Assembly: GCF_016808335.1 (NCBI RefSeq)
Contig: NC_053145.1
Location: forward strand, 30,887,120-30,951,119
From: Panicum virgatum
Lineage: Eukaryota > Streptophyta > Magnoliopsida > Poales > Poaceae
Length of the DNA: 64,000 bases
Direction: 5' to 3'
Of the stretch, positions 1 to 10,794 are shown piece after piece (position 1 is the stretch's first letter; every line of letters starts with the position of its first letter). A model generated the notes under the pieces. It was given only the letters and a program-made list of their open reading frames with translations, was not told the DNA's origin and did no database searches. The position numbers and the translations under genes were made by a program.

Positions 1-129
1 TAGGAATCCGAGATGGAAAGGGAGATCAGCCTTACATTATTTCTACCTAATTACACATGCACACAAAAAGTTTTTGAAATTTCACATTTTTGCACTATAT
101 AACATTCCGTAAAAATACGGGATGTTACA
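1..129 (-). repeat. Element B 3' LTR, 5' portion only
   Basis: On the minus strand the LTR begins TGTAACATCCCG directly after the polypurine tract. Only its first 129 bases lie in the window. The start is typical of grass Tekay-type LTRs. The segment has no counterpart in the 5' LTR copy at 6675-9555, which shows that the 5' copy lacks its outer end. Confidence 0.8.
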
Positions 130-144
130 GTCTACCCCCCTCAC
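130..144 (-). other. Polypurine tract of element B
   Basis: The minus strand reads GTGAGGGGGGTAGAC immediately before the LTR start. This is the expected priming site for plus-strand DNA synthesis. Confidence 0.75.
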
Positions 145-163
145 AAGAATCTCGTCCCCGAGA

Positions 164-1747
164 TTAAAGGTTTACCTGGGTTTCTAAGAGGTGAGGGTAC
201 TTCTCCTTCAGGTCAGCTTCCTTCTCCCAAGTGGCTTCTCGTTCTGTGTGATTACTCCATAATACCTTGCAGTACGGAATGGTGGTCCTTCTAGTTTCTT
301 TCACTGCTCGGTCCAGTATCTTCACAGGATATTCCACATATTCAAGAGTTTCTTGCAAGTCTACTGCCTTAGTCGGAACTATCTTTGCTGGTACTCGCAA
401 GCACTTGCGTAACTGAGATACGTGGAAAATGGGGTGCACTCCAGCAAGTTCTTCAGGTAGCTTCAGCTTGTATGCCAATTTTCCGATTCTCTGAATGATT
501 GGATACGGTCCAATGTACCTAGGGGAAAGCTTCCCCTTCACATTAAACCTCTTGGTACCTCGGAGTGGTGATACCTTCAAATACACATGATCTCCAACTC
601 TAAACGAGAGTTCTCTTATTCCTTTGTCGGCGTAGCTCTTCTGCCTACTCTGGGCGATTTTCAAGTTCTCTCTAATCTTGGCCACATTCTCTTCGGCTTC
701 AATAATGGCATCTGGTCCGAAATACGACCTTTCTTCAGTTTCTGACCACATTAGCGGTGTTCTGCACTTTCTGCCGTAAAGAGCTTCAAACGGTGACATC
801 ATCAAGCTGGCCTGAAAGGTGTTGTTGTACGTGAACTCGGCATATGATAGACTTTTCTCCCAGTCAGATCCATAGGTCAGTACACATGCTCTCAACAAAT
901 CTTCTAATATCTGGTTCACTCTTTTAGTCTGACCATCTGTCTGAGGGTGATAAGCGGAGCTGTACTCGAGATTAGTCCCAATGGACTTGTGCAAACTCTG
1001 CCAGAACTTAGCGGTGAACTGTGGTCCTCGATCTGAAACAATACTTCGCGGAGCTCCGTGAAGCTTCAAGATATTATCTATATAAAGCTCTGCTAGCTTA
1101 CTCACGGTGAAAGTCGTATTGACTGGTATGAAATGAGCAACTTTGGTCAAACGATCGACGATCACCCAAATAGCATCATGTCCTTTCTGAGTTCGGGGTA
1201 ACCCCACGATGAAATCCATGCTAATGTCATCCCATTTCCAAACAGGTATATCCAACGGCTTCAACAATCCCGCAGGGCGCTGATGTTCAGCCTTGATTCT
1301 CCTGCAAATGTCGCATTTAACCACATACTCGGCTATGTCCCTTCTCATGTCTCTCCACCAGAAGCGATGCTTTAGATCCTGGTACATCTTCGTACATCCA
1401 GGGTGTATCGAGTACTTAGAGTTATGGGCCTCATTCAAGATATCCATTCGGATCTTCTGATCTCGGGGTACACATATACGGTTCTTTAGCCAGGTGGTAC
1501 CTTGGTCGTCGACTCGGTAGTCGGGGGCCTTTCCGTTTCTCATTAACCTTCTCAATTTCTGAATTTCTGGGCACTGCATCTGAGCTTGTCTGATTCGATC
1601 TTCAAGATTGTACTTGATCATCAGTTCATTCAGCTGTCCTTGCTCAACAATCTCAAGCTTCAGCTTCTCCATTTCGTCACACAACTCAGGTTGTTCTTCG
1701 CGAACCATATTGCTGCAATAGCTTCTCCTGCTCAAGGCATCTGCCAC
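164..1747 (-). pseudogene. Element B integrase and chromodomain-like C-terminus
   Basis: The open stretch encodes the end of the RNase H connection (ADALSRR), then an HHCC zinc-binding region (two His, then CDIC at the second Cys pair), then the integrase core. The two catalytic aspartates are visible in SMDFIVGLP and IVSDRGPQF. The catalytic glutamate of the DDE triad is replaced by lysine: the family motif DGQTER reads DGQTKR, with codon AAA at 923-925, so this integrase should be inactive. The C-terminus, ending in WEKEADLKEKYP, looks like the group chromodomain that directs chromovirus insertion into heterochromatin. The reading frame is the same as the upstream RT and gag parts. The natural stop is at 164-166. 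Confidence 0.9.
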
Positions 1748-3072
1748 TACGTTGGCCTTCCCGGGGTGATACTGGATGTTCAGGTCATAATCCTTGATCA
1801 GCTCTAGCCATCTTCTCTATCTCATGTTCAACTCTGCCTGAGTGAAGAAGTACTTGAGACTCTTGTGGTCGGTGTAGATATCGCACTTGTTGCCAATCAA
1901 GTAGTGCCTCCAAATCTTCAAGGCATGCACAACTGCTGCTAGCTCAAGGTCATGAGTAGGGTAGTTCTCTTCGTGCTTCCTCAACTATCGCGAAGCATAT
2001 GCAACAACTTTGCCTTCTTGCATCAGTACACATCCAAGTCCTTGACGAGAAGCGTCACAATATACCATGAAATCTTTTCGGATGTCTGGAAGCGTGAGAA
2101 TTGGGGTGGTGGTGAGTTTGGACTTGAGCTCTTGGAAGCTTGCTTCACACTTTGCTGACCAAACAAACTGTACTCCATTCTTGAGCAGTTCAGTCATTGG
2201 CTTAGCAATCTTGGAGAAATTCTCGATGAAACGCCTGTAATATCCTGCCAATCCCAAGAAACTTCTGATGTCAGTGACATTCTTCAGCTGCTGCCATTCT
2301 GATACGGCTTCGATCTTTGCTGGATCCACTGCAACTCCATCAGCTGTCAACACGTGTCCTAGAAAGGCAACCTTCTCTAGCCAGAACTCACACTTGCTGA
2401 ACTTTGCATACAATTGGTTCTGCCTCAGCTTCTCGAGAACAATCCTCAAATGCTCGGTGTGTTCTTCAGCAGTCTCGGAGTAGATCAAGATATCATCGAT
2501 GAAAACCACGACAAACTTGTCTAACTCTTCCATGAACACCTTGTTCATCATATTCATGAAGTATGCAGGTGCGTTGGTCAGTCCAAATGACACAACTGTG
2601 AACTCATACTGCCCATATCTTGTCACAAAAGCTGTCTTCGGGATGTCACTTGGTCGAATCTTCATCTGATGATAGCCAGATCTCAAGTCGATCTTGCTAA
2701 AAAATTAAGCCTTCCTTAATTGGTCCAGTAAGTCATCGATTCTGGGCAAAGGGTACTTGTTCTTGACGGTTACTGCGTTCAAGGAACGGTAGTCGATACA
2801 CATTCTCATAGATCCGTCTTTCTTCTTCACGAACAAAACTGGTGATCCCCATGGTGAAGCACTAGGTCTGATGTACTCCTTGTCCAACAAATCCTTCAGT
2901 TGCTTTTTCAGTTCCACAAGTTCTTCTACTGACATCCTGTAGGGTCGCTTTGCGATAGGAGTTGTGCCTGGCACAAGGTCAATCACGAACTCGATATCTC
3001 TATCAGGTGGCATTCCTGGTAGCTCTTCCGGGAATAAATCGGGGTACTCATAGACAACTGGCACGTCAAAGA
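1748..3072 (-). pseudogene. Element B reverse transcriptase and RNase H
   Basis: The N-terminal part of the RT (2705-3072) contains the motifs [20 protein letters not shown] and MCIDYRSLN. The active-site box reads [12 protein letters not shown] at about 2480-2500, so both metal-binding aspartates are present. RNase H follows, with CDASRQGLG and later TDHKSL. Three in-frame stops break it: TAA at 2705-2707, TAG at 1985-1987 and TAG at 1817-1819. The last two replace glutamines expected in this family. The N-terminal side is cut from the protease by E1. Confidence 0.9.
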
Positions 3073-3077
3073 GTGTC

Positions 3078-4495
3078 TGTAAGGATCAGGTGCTCTAGTC
3101 TAAGAAGGGGAGGGGGTGAATTAGGCACTCTAAAAACTTAGACCTATTTCTCCAACTAGTTTGCATAAAACTTAAACTAAAACAAGCTATCTAGATGTGC
3201 AACTATGGTTGATCTAGTGTGAAACCCCTATCCCAAAAGAGTTTAGCAACCTATAACTTTTCCTATTCAAGAAACTACTCTATGAAAGTAAAGGAATACA
3301 AATTGCTAGTATGAAATGCGGAAGCTTAATGAGCGAGATAAGAGATAGCAAACTCTTGACGCGGGTGTTTATCTCGTGGTTCGGTTAGCCACAAAGGCAC
3401 ACCTACATCCACGTTCTTGTAGCACTCACTAAGAGTATTGCTACTCGGCCACCAAGTCTCTTCTGTGAACACAATCACGGTCACCTTGGCCCCGGGTTCC
3501 ACTAAGGAGCTTCTCCACAAAGGATGGGGGTCTCCACGTCCCCCGCACAAAGATGTCGTCGCCGCTCCACACCAAGTCGGAGGGTCGATGACGTTGCCGG
3601 CGAGCTTCACGCTCCAAGGTGCCGGTGCACCAAGCTCTTGTTTTGGTTCGCTAAAGAACCACAGCACAAAGGCTCAAGGCCTTGCAATCACACTCACTAA
3701 GAGCTAACCTTTACACAACACTCTCAAAGTGTGCTAAGGGCTAAGGATATGATCTTGATGCTTTTGTATGGCTTGGAGGTGTTCTTGGGTGTGTGTGGGA
3801 TGTCCAGCAACTCCAGCAATCTTCAAATGGCCGGGGTGAGGCGTATATATAGGCCACCAAGTCTTGTAGCCGTTGCTCCAATGGTCAGCAAAAATCTGCG
3901 TATCACCGGATGAACCGATGCCTCTGGCAGGGGTAGCGTCGGTTCATCCAGTCACTCATAAACCGAAGTAGCCATTGAACTCCTGACAGCTGACGCAGTG
4001 ATCACCGGTTGAACCGATGCTTTGTACCAATGCATCACCGGTTCATCCGGTGCTTAAGAATCTTCTCCTGGGCGCTGACGTCATTGCACCGACGCAATAC
4101 TCCGATGCACCGTCGGTTGAACCGGTGCTGAAGAATCTTCTCCTGGGCTCTTGACATCGTCTCTGGAACATAGGACGCCCAATGCACCGATGCCCTTTTT
4201 TGACCCGTCGGTTCAACCGGTGCCTATAGGCTGACTTGGCTTCGATTCCCTTCTGCACCAGAATTCCATAGCATCGGTTCTTCCGACTACCATCGAATGC
4301 ACCGATGACCTTCGGGCCTTCGGTAGGGGCGGCCCTTCGGGCCTTGCTACGCCTATCTTTTCTTTCTCTTTGTCACCACTTGAACCTAAATGCCTGAGAA
4401 TGGTCATCTTAACAATCATATTAGTCCAAGTGTTGTGTTGTCATTCGATCACCAAAATCACTCGAAATGGCATAAAAGGTGCCATGTTCCCTACA
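3078..4495 (+). mobile_element. E1: solo LTR inside element B pol
   Basis: It is a 1,418-bp insertion that starts TGTAAGGATC and ends CCCTACA. It is flanked by a perfect 5-bp duplication, GTGTC, at 3073-3077 and 4496-4500. TG...CA ends with a 5-bp TSD are the LTR-retrotransposon signature. No coding domain, primer site or second LTR is present, so a solo LTR left by recombination is the simplest reading. A TATATATA box lies at 3844-3851. Downstream of it, several imperfect palindromes related to CACCGGTTGAACCGGTG occur at about 3904-4290. It is a diverged relative of E2 (56082-57600). ORFs inside it look spurious. A very short non-autonomous element is the alternative. Confidence 0.85.
3844..3851 (+). 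promoter_or_regulatory. TATA box of E1 LTR
   Basis: TATATATA lies about 770 bp into the LTR and is positionally matched by the TATATATA at 56897-56904 in E2. This gives the likely transcription direction (plus), opposite to the host element B. Confidence 0.55.
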
Positions 4496-5024
4496 GTGTC
4501 TTCTCCTTTAGGTTGCTCAAATTGCACACCTGAGGTACATCTTGGGACTTCAAAGGCTCTACTTCTATCTTCTTCCCACTGGGGTGTTCTAGAGTCACAA
4601 GTCTGGGTGAACACGAAATCACTCCTTTGTGTGCAGTCAACCAGTCCATTCCCAAAATGACATCTATCCCATCTGATTTCAGCACTGTCAAATCAGCTAG
4701 GAATGGTAACCCATGTATCATGATCCTCACTCCTTTGCAAGCATGAGTGCATCGGAGATCTCCCAACGGAGAGCTAGTGACAATGGGACGACTTCTGAGA
4801 GTCATCGGGAGTGCATTTTGTGCAACAAACTTAGTAGAAACATAGGAGCCAGTAGCTCCTGAGTCAAACAAAACCAAGGCGTTAGAGCCATTGATAAGAT
4901 ACTTACCTGTCACAACATCAGGTGCATCACGAGCTTCTTCTTCTATGATGTGTGTGAGACGAGCACGATCAGTGGTGTGCGGTGTCTTGCTTGTAGAGTC
5001 GGAAGCTTGAGCTTTGGTCTGCGT
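4496..5024 (-). pseudogene. Element B aspartic protease region
   Basis: The catalytic motif VLFDSGATGSYV lies at about 4835-4870, and the partner motif DVILGMDWLTAH at about 4640-4675. This is the retropepsin that cleaves the Gag-Pol polyprotein. The frame is open through this segment but runs into E1 at 4495, where it meets a TAG inside the insertion. Subtracting E1 and one TSD copy puts it in frame with the RT segment at 3072. Confidence 0.88.
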
Positions 5025-6224
5025 CTTCTTCTCGGGGCGCCTGTAAGACTTGTGCCCGGGTTGGTTGCAAGTGAAACAAATGACTATCGGAGTCTCAGCA
5101 TTAGTTTCTTGCATCAGCGGTTGGTTGTGGTCTTCACCATCTTGGGTTTGTTCTTCCTGATCTCTGTCGTCGGTGAGCTGGTTGCCTCCTTCACTGATGT
5201 TCCTGCTCGGCTGGATGGGGCCAAAGCGGAAACTGTTCCTTGGTGGGAGTGGTGGTACACTTCTGGGCTTCTGAAGAATTCGGTTGCGAGGCTGGTGATT
5301 GGCCTTTCTCTTGTTCTCGCACTTGCGATCCTCCCATGCTAACCTTTTAGTCTCCACGACGATAGCGCAGTTGACTAGATCGTGATACGACTGATGGATG
5401 CTTCCTGCCAAAATCTGACGAATCCTGTGGTGTAGATTGCGGTGAAACCAGAACTACTTCTTCTCATCGGTGTTCACATCCTCGAGGGCGTATCTAATCA
5501 TCTTGGTGAAGTGGCATTCATACTCCTGAACCTTCTTCGTTCCTTGGGTCATGGTGCGAAACTCTTGAGCCTTCTGAATGAGAAGTTGTCGGGGCACGTG
5601 ATGGTCACGAAACGCCATGGCAAACTCCTCCCAAGTGATGCTCGCTGGGTTGGCGTGAGAGTTATAGTAACTGTCCCACCAAGATCTGGCGGTTCCTTCG
5701 AGTTGGTGTACTGCGAGTGCAACGCACTCCTTGTCGGTGCAGTCTGTCAAATCCAGCTTGGACTCAATCACTCTTAGCCAATCGTCGGCGTCCAAAGGAT
5801 CCTGAGAGTAGCTGAAGGTTGGTGGCTTCAGACGAATAAACATCTCGATCTTGCGAGGTAGACTCTCTGCTTGTAGGTCTGGGTGATGATCCACATTGAT
5901 CTGCTGCTCGGTCGCCTCGGTCAGGCACCGAAGTAACTGAGTCTATGCAACTATGCTCTCAGTGATGTCCGGTGGCAGTGGTGGATCTGCATTGATCTCC
6001 ATGTTGACTTCATCATCGTCTTCTCTGTTGATTTCTTCCTCATCTTCTCTTTCGTCCACCTGTTCATTAGGACTGTTAGGAGCTCCAGCAGACAGGTCTG
6101 CCCCCCTGCTTTGCTCCGGGGGTGGAATAGGTACCTGAGCACGTCTGGGTGCTGCGCCGGTAGCATCCTCTTGAGCGGTTTCCTCGAAACGTGCCATCAA
6201 GCGGCTGATTCTCTGATCTGACAT
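5025..6224 (-). pseudogene. Element B gag
   Basis: The start ATG at 6222-6224 opens MSDQRISRLMARFEE, followed by an acidic low-complexity stretch rich in Glu, Asp and Asn. The capsid-like region lies at 5454-5894 (for example EGTARSWWDSYY). A zinc knuckle near 5036-5078 reads CFTCNQPGHKSYR: the fourth ligand, normally Cys, is Arg, so the knuckle is damaged. Two in-frame TAG codons, at 5943-5945 and 5454-5456, break the protein. Both sit where a glutamine would fit. Confidence 0.86.
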
Positions 6225-6658
6225 CTTCTACAAAGGATTGACGAAAGGATGTACTGTTTAACGTACGTCACTCACCAGAAAGGGCACACATTCTAAAACC
6301 TACACTCAGTAGTAAGAACCATAGAAACAGACAAAATCCAATCAAGAATCAGGCACTCAAGCAACCAAACATCCTATGAAGACTATTTCGCACAGCTATT
6401 AGTGCACGGACTTCTTTGAAAGGGTAGTCTATACTTTAAGGAACTCAGGGTCACTTGTCTGTCGACGAGATCGTCTCGATCTCATCCTAAGGGCTTCGTG
6501 AGAAGTTCGATAAGCACAGGTAAGAGAATGAGTCGGAAGTGAGGAAAAGAATAAGAAAGATAGGACTTATAGTTCAAGGGGGTATATAAAGTAGACGAAA
6601 GCATTTAGAGAGTCCTAAATCTAACGACCATTGCTATAGCTCGTGCTACGGTCAAGTA

Positions 6659-6672
6659 TGGCTCTGATACCA
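6659..6672 (-). other. Primer binding site of element B (initiator Met tRNA type)
   Basis: The minus strand reads TGGTATCAGAGCCA, the standard plant retrotransposon primer site complementary to the 3' end of initiator methionine tRNA. It lies 2 bp inside the 5' LTR boundary at 6675. Confidence 0.9.
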
Positions 6673-8081
6673 ACTGAAACGAACCGGATTGTCGAACGGA
6701 CAACCCGTCTCCCTGTATCGTCATGATAGTCCCTGGATCAGTAGCTATCACATACATAACTCATTTCAATTACATATCACAGTCATACTTCACGATAAAA
6801 CACAACAAAGGTTTAATTATTACATAATCCAGTGGATTGAGGTACGAAATCATCTGGTACAAGCCCATTGGGCTAAAAGGGAACAACCAGAAAACGGAAG
6901 CGGTAGCTAGACTTCTGGGGCATCCTTCATCTTGACGTCTTCTTTCATCCACAGGCAAACTTGAGCGAAGCACGAGTCGTCCTTAGTCCTTCCTTCAAAG
7001 TCATCATCGATCTTCGAGTCGGATCCTGCATCTACCAAACTATCCCCAAGGACGGGATAGGTTCACGTGACCATCCGTATGCAAGCTTTAAGTGGATGCA
7101 TTATGGTATAAGAAATAGTCAACGGACAAGGCTAGGGTTTCCTATGCGTAGCATCAACAAAGTATAGCATCTGCCAAGTCACCTGACGCGGGCCATTCTG
7201 GAATCCCGGACTCCCGGTCAACTCACACCTCCGAGACTCACCCAAGTCCCTGATAACCAAGTCGATGCGAGAACTCCCTCTCCTCGCACCTCAGCTGCTA
7301 TCCAAGCAGGAAAGTAGGCTAGAGGGAGGTAGAAAAGTATCATGTCACACTAACTAATGGAAGTAACACAAGAGTAGGAATGTACATGACCGAGTACACG
7401 GCTATACATATAGTTTTCACCCTGCAGGGGTTGTACACCTGTACCCACTCGAATCGCTGCCAGCCGGAGGCCAGCCGACTGACATCGAGACACCGGTCTA
7501 CTGAGAACAAGAACTAGCAGCCATGGCACCATCCTGCTTTCCCGGGTTTGGGCGCGTTCTCTCGCAAGAGGTCGCCCCGGGACTGTGAAGCCATCTAGAA
7601 TAGGATTCCCATGAATCCCGCGAATCGGGGAACGTCAGGTGTGCGAATAGGATCCACCCGCATAGTGGATAAGTGGTGTGCACGCTCACAAAGTCCCACT
7701 AATCATAGTTACACCAACCGATTCCTTATATGCCGGGGCGAGCATCTCCGTCCTCATGCGTATCCGCCACAGTGGTCCGCGACTAGCACCCATTACAGGT
7801 AAGGCCCCCAAAACACCTCCAGAGTCTAATCGTGTCCAATGACACAAACATGCACCCGCAACAGGTGCTCGCAGGGTGTGCCCAACACACACCCCTCACG
7901 CCAAGACTATCATATCACGAGGAAATCCCACACATACACATGCAAGCATATCAACCATTCAAACATGGTTTATATTAGGAGTTCAAGGAATAAGGGCACA
8001 CAATTGGCTATGCAGGTTCATCTCATAACAGTAATAAAGCGATAGCAGTTCTAGCAAAGCAATGTCTAATAGGTAAACAAA

Positions 8082-8210
8082 TCATAGATGGGCGTGAACC
8101 TGAGACTTCTCATAGTCGTCCTAGGCCTTCAGAGTCTTCTCTTTGTCCGGGACGTCCTCCTGGGTCCCCTGGGCGTCCGGGGCGTCGATCAGCTCCTCCT
8201 CGCTAAGGGC
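8082..8210 (-). other. Short acidic ORF in B LTR (broken)
   Basis: The minus-strand frame reads ALSEEELIDAPDAQ and onward to DYEKSQVHAHL, with one internal TAG before DDYEKS. It is rich in Glu and Asp and ends about 1.4 kb from the LTR 3' end. LTRs G (47520-47639) and F (60157-60363) have acidic frames at the same distance. The function is unknown, and chance composition is possible. Confidence 0.35.
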
Positions 8211-8446
8211 CTATTCGTAATTACGAATTACTAAGGGGGCCAAAGTGCAAAAGTGCACAAAAGTATTCAAATAAGATCCAAATCACACCAAAACCTATTC
8301 TAACACTAGACCATGATTTTAGAAAAATTATGAAACTGGTTTCATAATTTTCGGAGCTACGGTTGATTTATTATCAATTTTCTAAGCCTAAAAGCATTTC
8401 TGGAATTAAATAAAGATTATCGGAAAACATAAAAGAAAATCAGTGA

Positions 8447-8605
8447 CACGTGGCAGCCTCTAGGCATGCCACGTGGCATGCTGACGTCAGCATGACGTCA
8501 TCCGGGGGGGCGATTGTGCTGACGTCAGCATGGCCCATGCTGACGTCAGTGTTGACCAGGTCAATGCTGACGTCAATGTTGACCAGGTCAATGCTGACCC
8601 GGTCA
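8447..8605. promoter_or_regulatory. Cluster of G-box, TGACGTCA and W-box motifs in B LTR
   Basis: The segment holds two CACGTG cores (8447-8452, 8470-8475) and five TGACGTCA palindromes (8482, 8493, 8520, 8541, 8568). It also holds two TTGACCAGGTCAA palindromes (8552-8564, 8579-8591), each carrying a W-box core on both strands, plus a further GGTCAA. G-box and TGACG elements are bound by plant bZIP factors and TTGAC(C/T) by WRKY factors. In LTR orientation this is the U3 side, where enhancers belong. The motif calls are direct; the regulatory role is inferred. Confidence 0.6.
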
Positions 8606-9893
8606 ACGGTCGTCGGTCTCAGGGGGCCCACCGGTCAGTCAGCGGGTCGCACCGACAGGTGGGACCCGCGTGTCAGTGCCGTGCAAAAGAAAAAGAAAAA
8701 GCTAAGCGCGCGTCGTCGGGCCGAAAATCTTCATGGGCTTCCTTCCTTCTTGGGCTCCCTGGGCCGAACTCGGCCTGACTCCTTCTCTTCTCCTTTCTCT
8801 TTTCTTTTCCGCGGCTGACAGCTTGGGCCCACGTGTTGACGTCTCCGGGATCCCGCGCGGCTTCTTCTTGATCCGGTGTGAACTCCAGCGCGTGTGTGCT
8901 TGTGCGTGTCTTGTGTGTGCAGCGCAGGCCTCCGGCGAGACTCGGCGCGACGGCGGTGGTGGCCAAGGGCAACAGCGGCGGCGGTGCCAGTGCCTCCAGC
9001 GAGTAAAGGCTTCGCCTTGGCTCCGGCACGCATGCACATGTCCAAGGAAGGGCCGCAGGGGCGGTCTCATGCGCGCGCACGCTGTCGAGGCCGTGGCGTG
9101 GCCATGGCGGGCCGCCGGCGTCACGGTCAGGCGACGGCGGCGATTAGCAGCGCCAAGGCGTGCAGAAGCCTTCCCTCGGGCTCCCGTGTATGTGCACGCG
9201 CACGGAGGTCGCCAGGCGAGGCCATGGCGGGCCCGTGCGCGGCGGAACGGGGCAAGGCAAGTGGCCTACGCGGCGGCGCCATGGCACGCCGGCGGGGCGA
9301 ATCAGCGAGGGTCCAACCACGGCGAGCAAAGGCGTCGCCTTGGCGGCTTGGCTGTGGCTGTGGCTGTGCGCACGCGCGCGGGCATCGGATTCACCCGATG
9401 CCACGGCGTGGCCGCGCACTAGGCACGGCGGCGCTAGGACAGGGGAGCGGCGACGGCGGCTGTGGGCTACGGCGGCGAAGCGGCGAGGGTTCCTGCAGGC
9501 GCACAACCAAGAGAACGAGGATCCTAGGGCTTCGCTACCGACGGCTCAACGGCTAGTATGGTTTAGTGACAAAAATAAGATGTTCGTCACTAAGACCACT
9601 CACAAATCCTAATAAATTGTTGCAATGGCATATTAGTGACGAATGCTATTATTTTTCCATGACATCTAGCAAGTGTCACAAATCTATAATAGCTTTACAT
9701 AAATAAATTATGTTAAGTCTTAATTTGAATTTACATATAATTAAAACAAATAAGAACAAATAAGTTGTAAAACATGACGAGCTAAGATGGGGAAAAAGCA
9801 TGGACATTTGAACCAAGGCCACACGGCTTGCACTCAAATACCTTACCTCTAAATCAAGTCTTTGTGACTACAAGACAACTTATATGTATAGTC

Positions 9894-9952
9894 TCATATA
9901 TATATATATATATATTCTCATATATATATATATATTCTCATATATATATATA
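9894..9952. repeat. TA microsatellite with TCTCA interruptions
   Basis: Three TCTCATATATA units expand into (TA)n tracts. It is a simple-sequence repeat in AT-rich DNA, with no evidence of function. Confidence 0.9.
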
Positions 9953-10696
9953 ATAAGTTGATATATATAAAATAATTAATTTCTTGTGTTACTTCGTAAT
10001 AATGATGCCAAAAAATGAAAAAGAAAAAACCTTAAACAGGCTGATTTCTGTCCCACGCCTCCGTCTCCCGTCGTTGTCTGCGGCTCCCCTGGGGCGGGCG
10101 CCGCCGCAGCCGGTTCACGGCTCCCCAGGGACGGGCGGCGCCGCCACTGGCTCGTCTCTCCCCTGGGCGGGGCGCCGCCGCCGCCGCCGTTGGTTCGCGG
10201 CTCCCTGGGTCGGGCGCTGCTTCATCTCCACCATGGCGCCATCTTCGCTGCCGCTTCCCCCCTGACAGTGACTCCCAAGCGACTGTGCCCCATCCTTGAG
10301 GTAAGCTCTAAGCTCTCCTCCCTCAACCCCTTCCCTAGATCCTCTCGTTTTGAAGCACGAAATCCAGAGGTATTTGCAAAGAAGCTCGATGTGTCAATTT
10401 CCTGATAGAAATTGAATGATTCTTGTTCTCCTTATATGTTGGTGCTCGAGTTTTTCTGAGCACCAGGGAATCCACTCACCTCGTACCAGCTAACCCGTGA
10501 AGATGGATTGGTTTGTGCCTATTTTTTTTCCTTTGATCTGTAATGTAATATGCTTGCAATGCTACATGTTTCTCTTTTCTTCAGTAGGCAATGCCGCAAT
10601 GCTAGAGGGAAACATTGGGTGGTAGATACACTAATTTTTAGTCAAACCATGTGAAGCTCTTACTGCTCACATGTAAGTTTTTTTTATGTCTTGTAG

Positions 10697-10794
10697 GTTT
10701 CTTTGGACTTTGTCAAAAGTCTGTATGCAAAGTTCATAGATTGGGATGAGGATATGTATGACCTGGAAAATGACACACCTGCCCATGCAGCAAA
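10697..10794 (+). pseudogene. Captured exon of an ALA2-type phospholipid-transporting P4-ATPase
   Basis: A 98-bp open block lies between a TTGTAG acceptor and a GTAAGT donor. It translates to VSLDFVKSLYAKFIDWDEDM followed by YDLENDTPAHAA. In plant ALA2-like flippases this peptide follows the membrane segment just before the DKTGT phosphorylation loop. Both splice sites are kept, as expected for an exon captured with flanking intron. No neighbouring ALA2 exon was recognised, and the DKTGT motif itself is absent, so this piece cannot make a flippase. The identification rests on remembered family sequence, not a search. Confidence 0.65.

Larger units (their letters stand above)
1..9555 (-). mobile_element. 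Element B: Tekay-type chromovirus (Ty3/gypsy), interrupted
   Basis: Reading on the minus strand from right to left, the order is 5' LTR, initiator-Met-tRNA-type primer site, gag, protease, RT, RNase H, integrase with a chromodomain-like tail, polypurine tract and 3' LTR. The 3' LTR leaves the window at base 1. The gag-pol frame (6224 to 164) is one reading frame of about 1,545 codons once E1 and one TSD copy are subtracted. It carries five premature stops and no frameshift that I could find. The 5' LTR lacks its outer end, which should mirror the TGTTACA seen at 123-129, so it has been truncated near 9555. The lineage call rests on the primer site, the ILGMDWL protease motif and the C-terminal chromodomain-like region. 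Confidence 0.88.
6675..9555 (-). repeat. Element B 5' LTR, outer end missing
   Basis: The inner boundary is next to the primer site. The first 1.5 kb (6675-8230) is related to fragment H (21527-33819) and more weakly to solo LTR G. Bases 8640-9550 are a GC-rich block (long overlapping ORFs on both strands, no recognisable domain), which also occurs in LTRs F and G. A motif cluster at 8447-8605 and a short acidic ORF at 8082-8210 are listed separately. The outer terminus is absent, and the sequence changes character at about 9555. LTR length is at least 2.9 kb. Confidence 0.75.

Noticed and set aside
3438..3707. Plus-strand ORF in E1
   Set aside because: No domain, not conserved in frame in E2; LTR sequence.
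3900..4290. CRISPR-like array
   Set aside because: Repeats are imperfect palindromes with irregular spacing in a plant LTR; no cas genes, no uniform spacers.
8673..9612. Long overlapping ORFs on both strands (up to 229 codons)
   Set aside because: GC-rich LTR sequence, open in many frames at once, Arg/Ala/Gly-rich, with no domain. Expected by composition.
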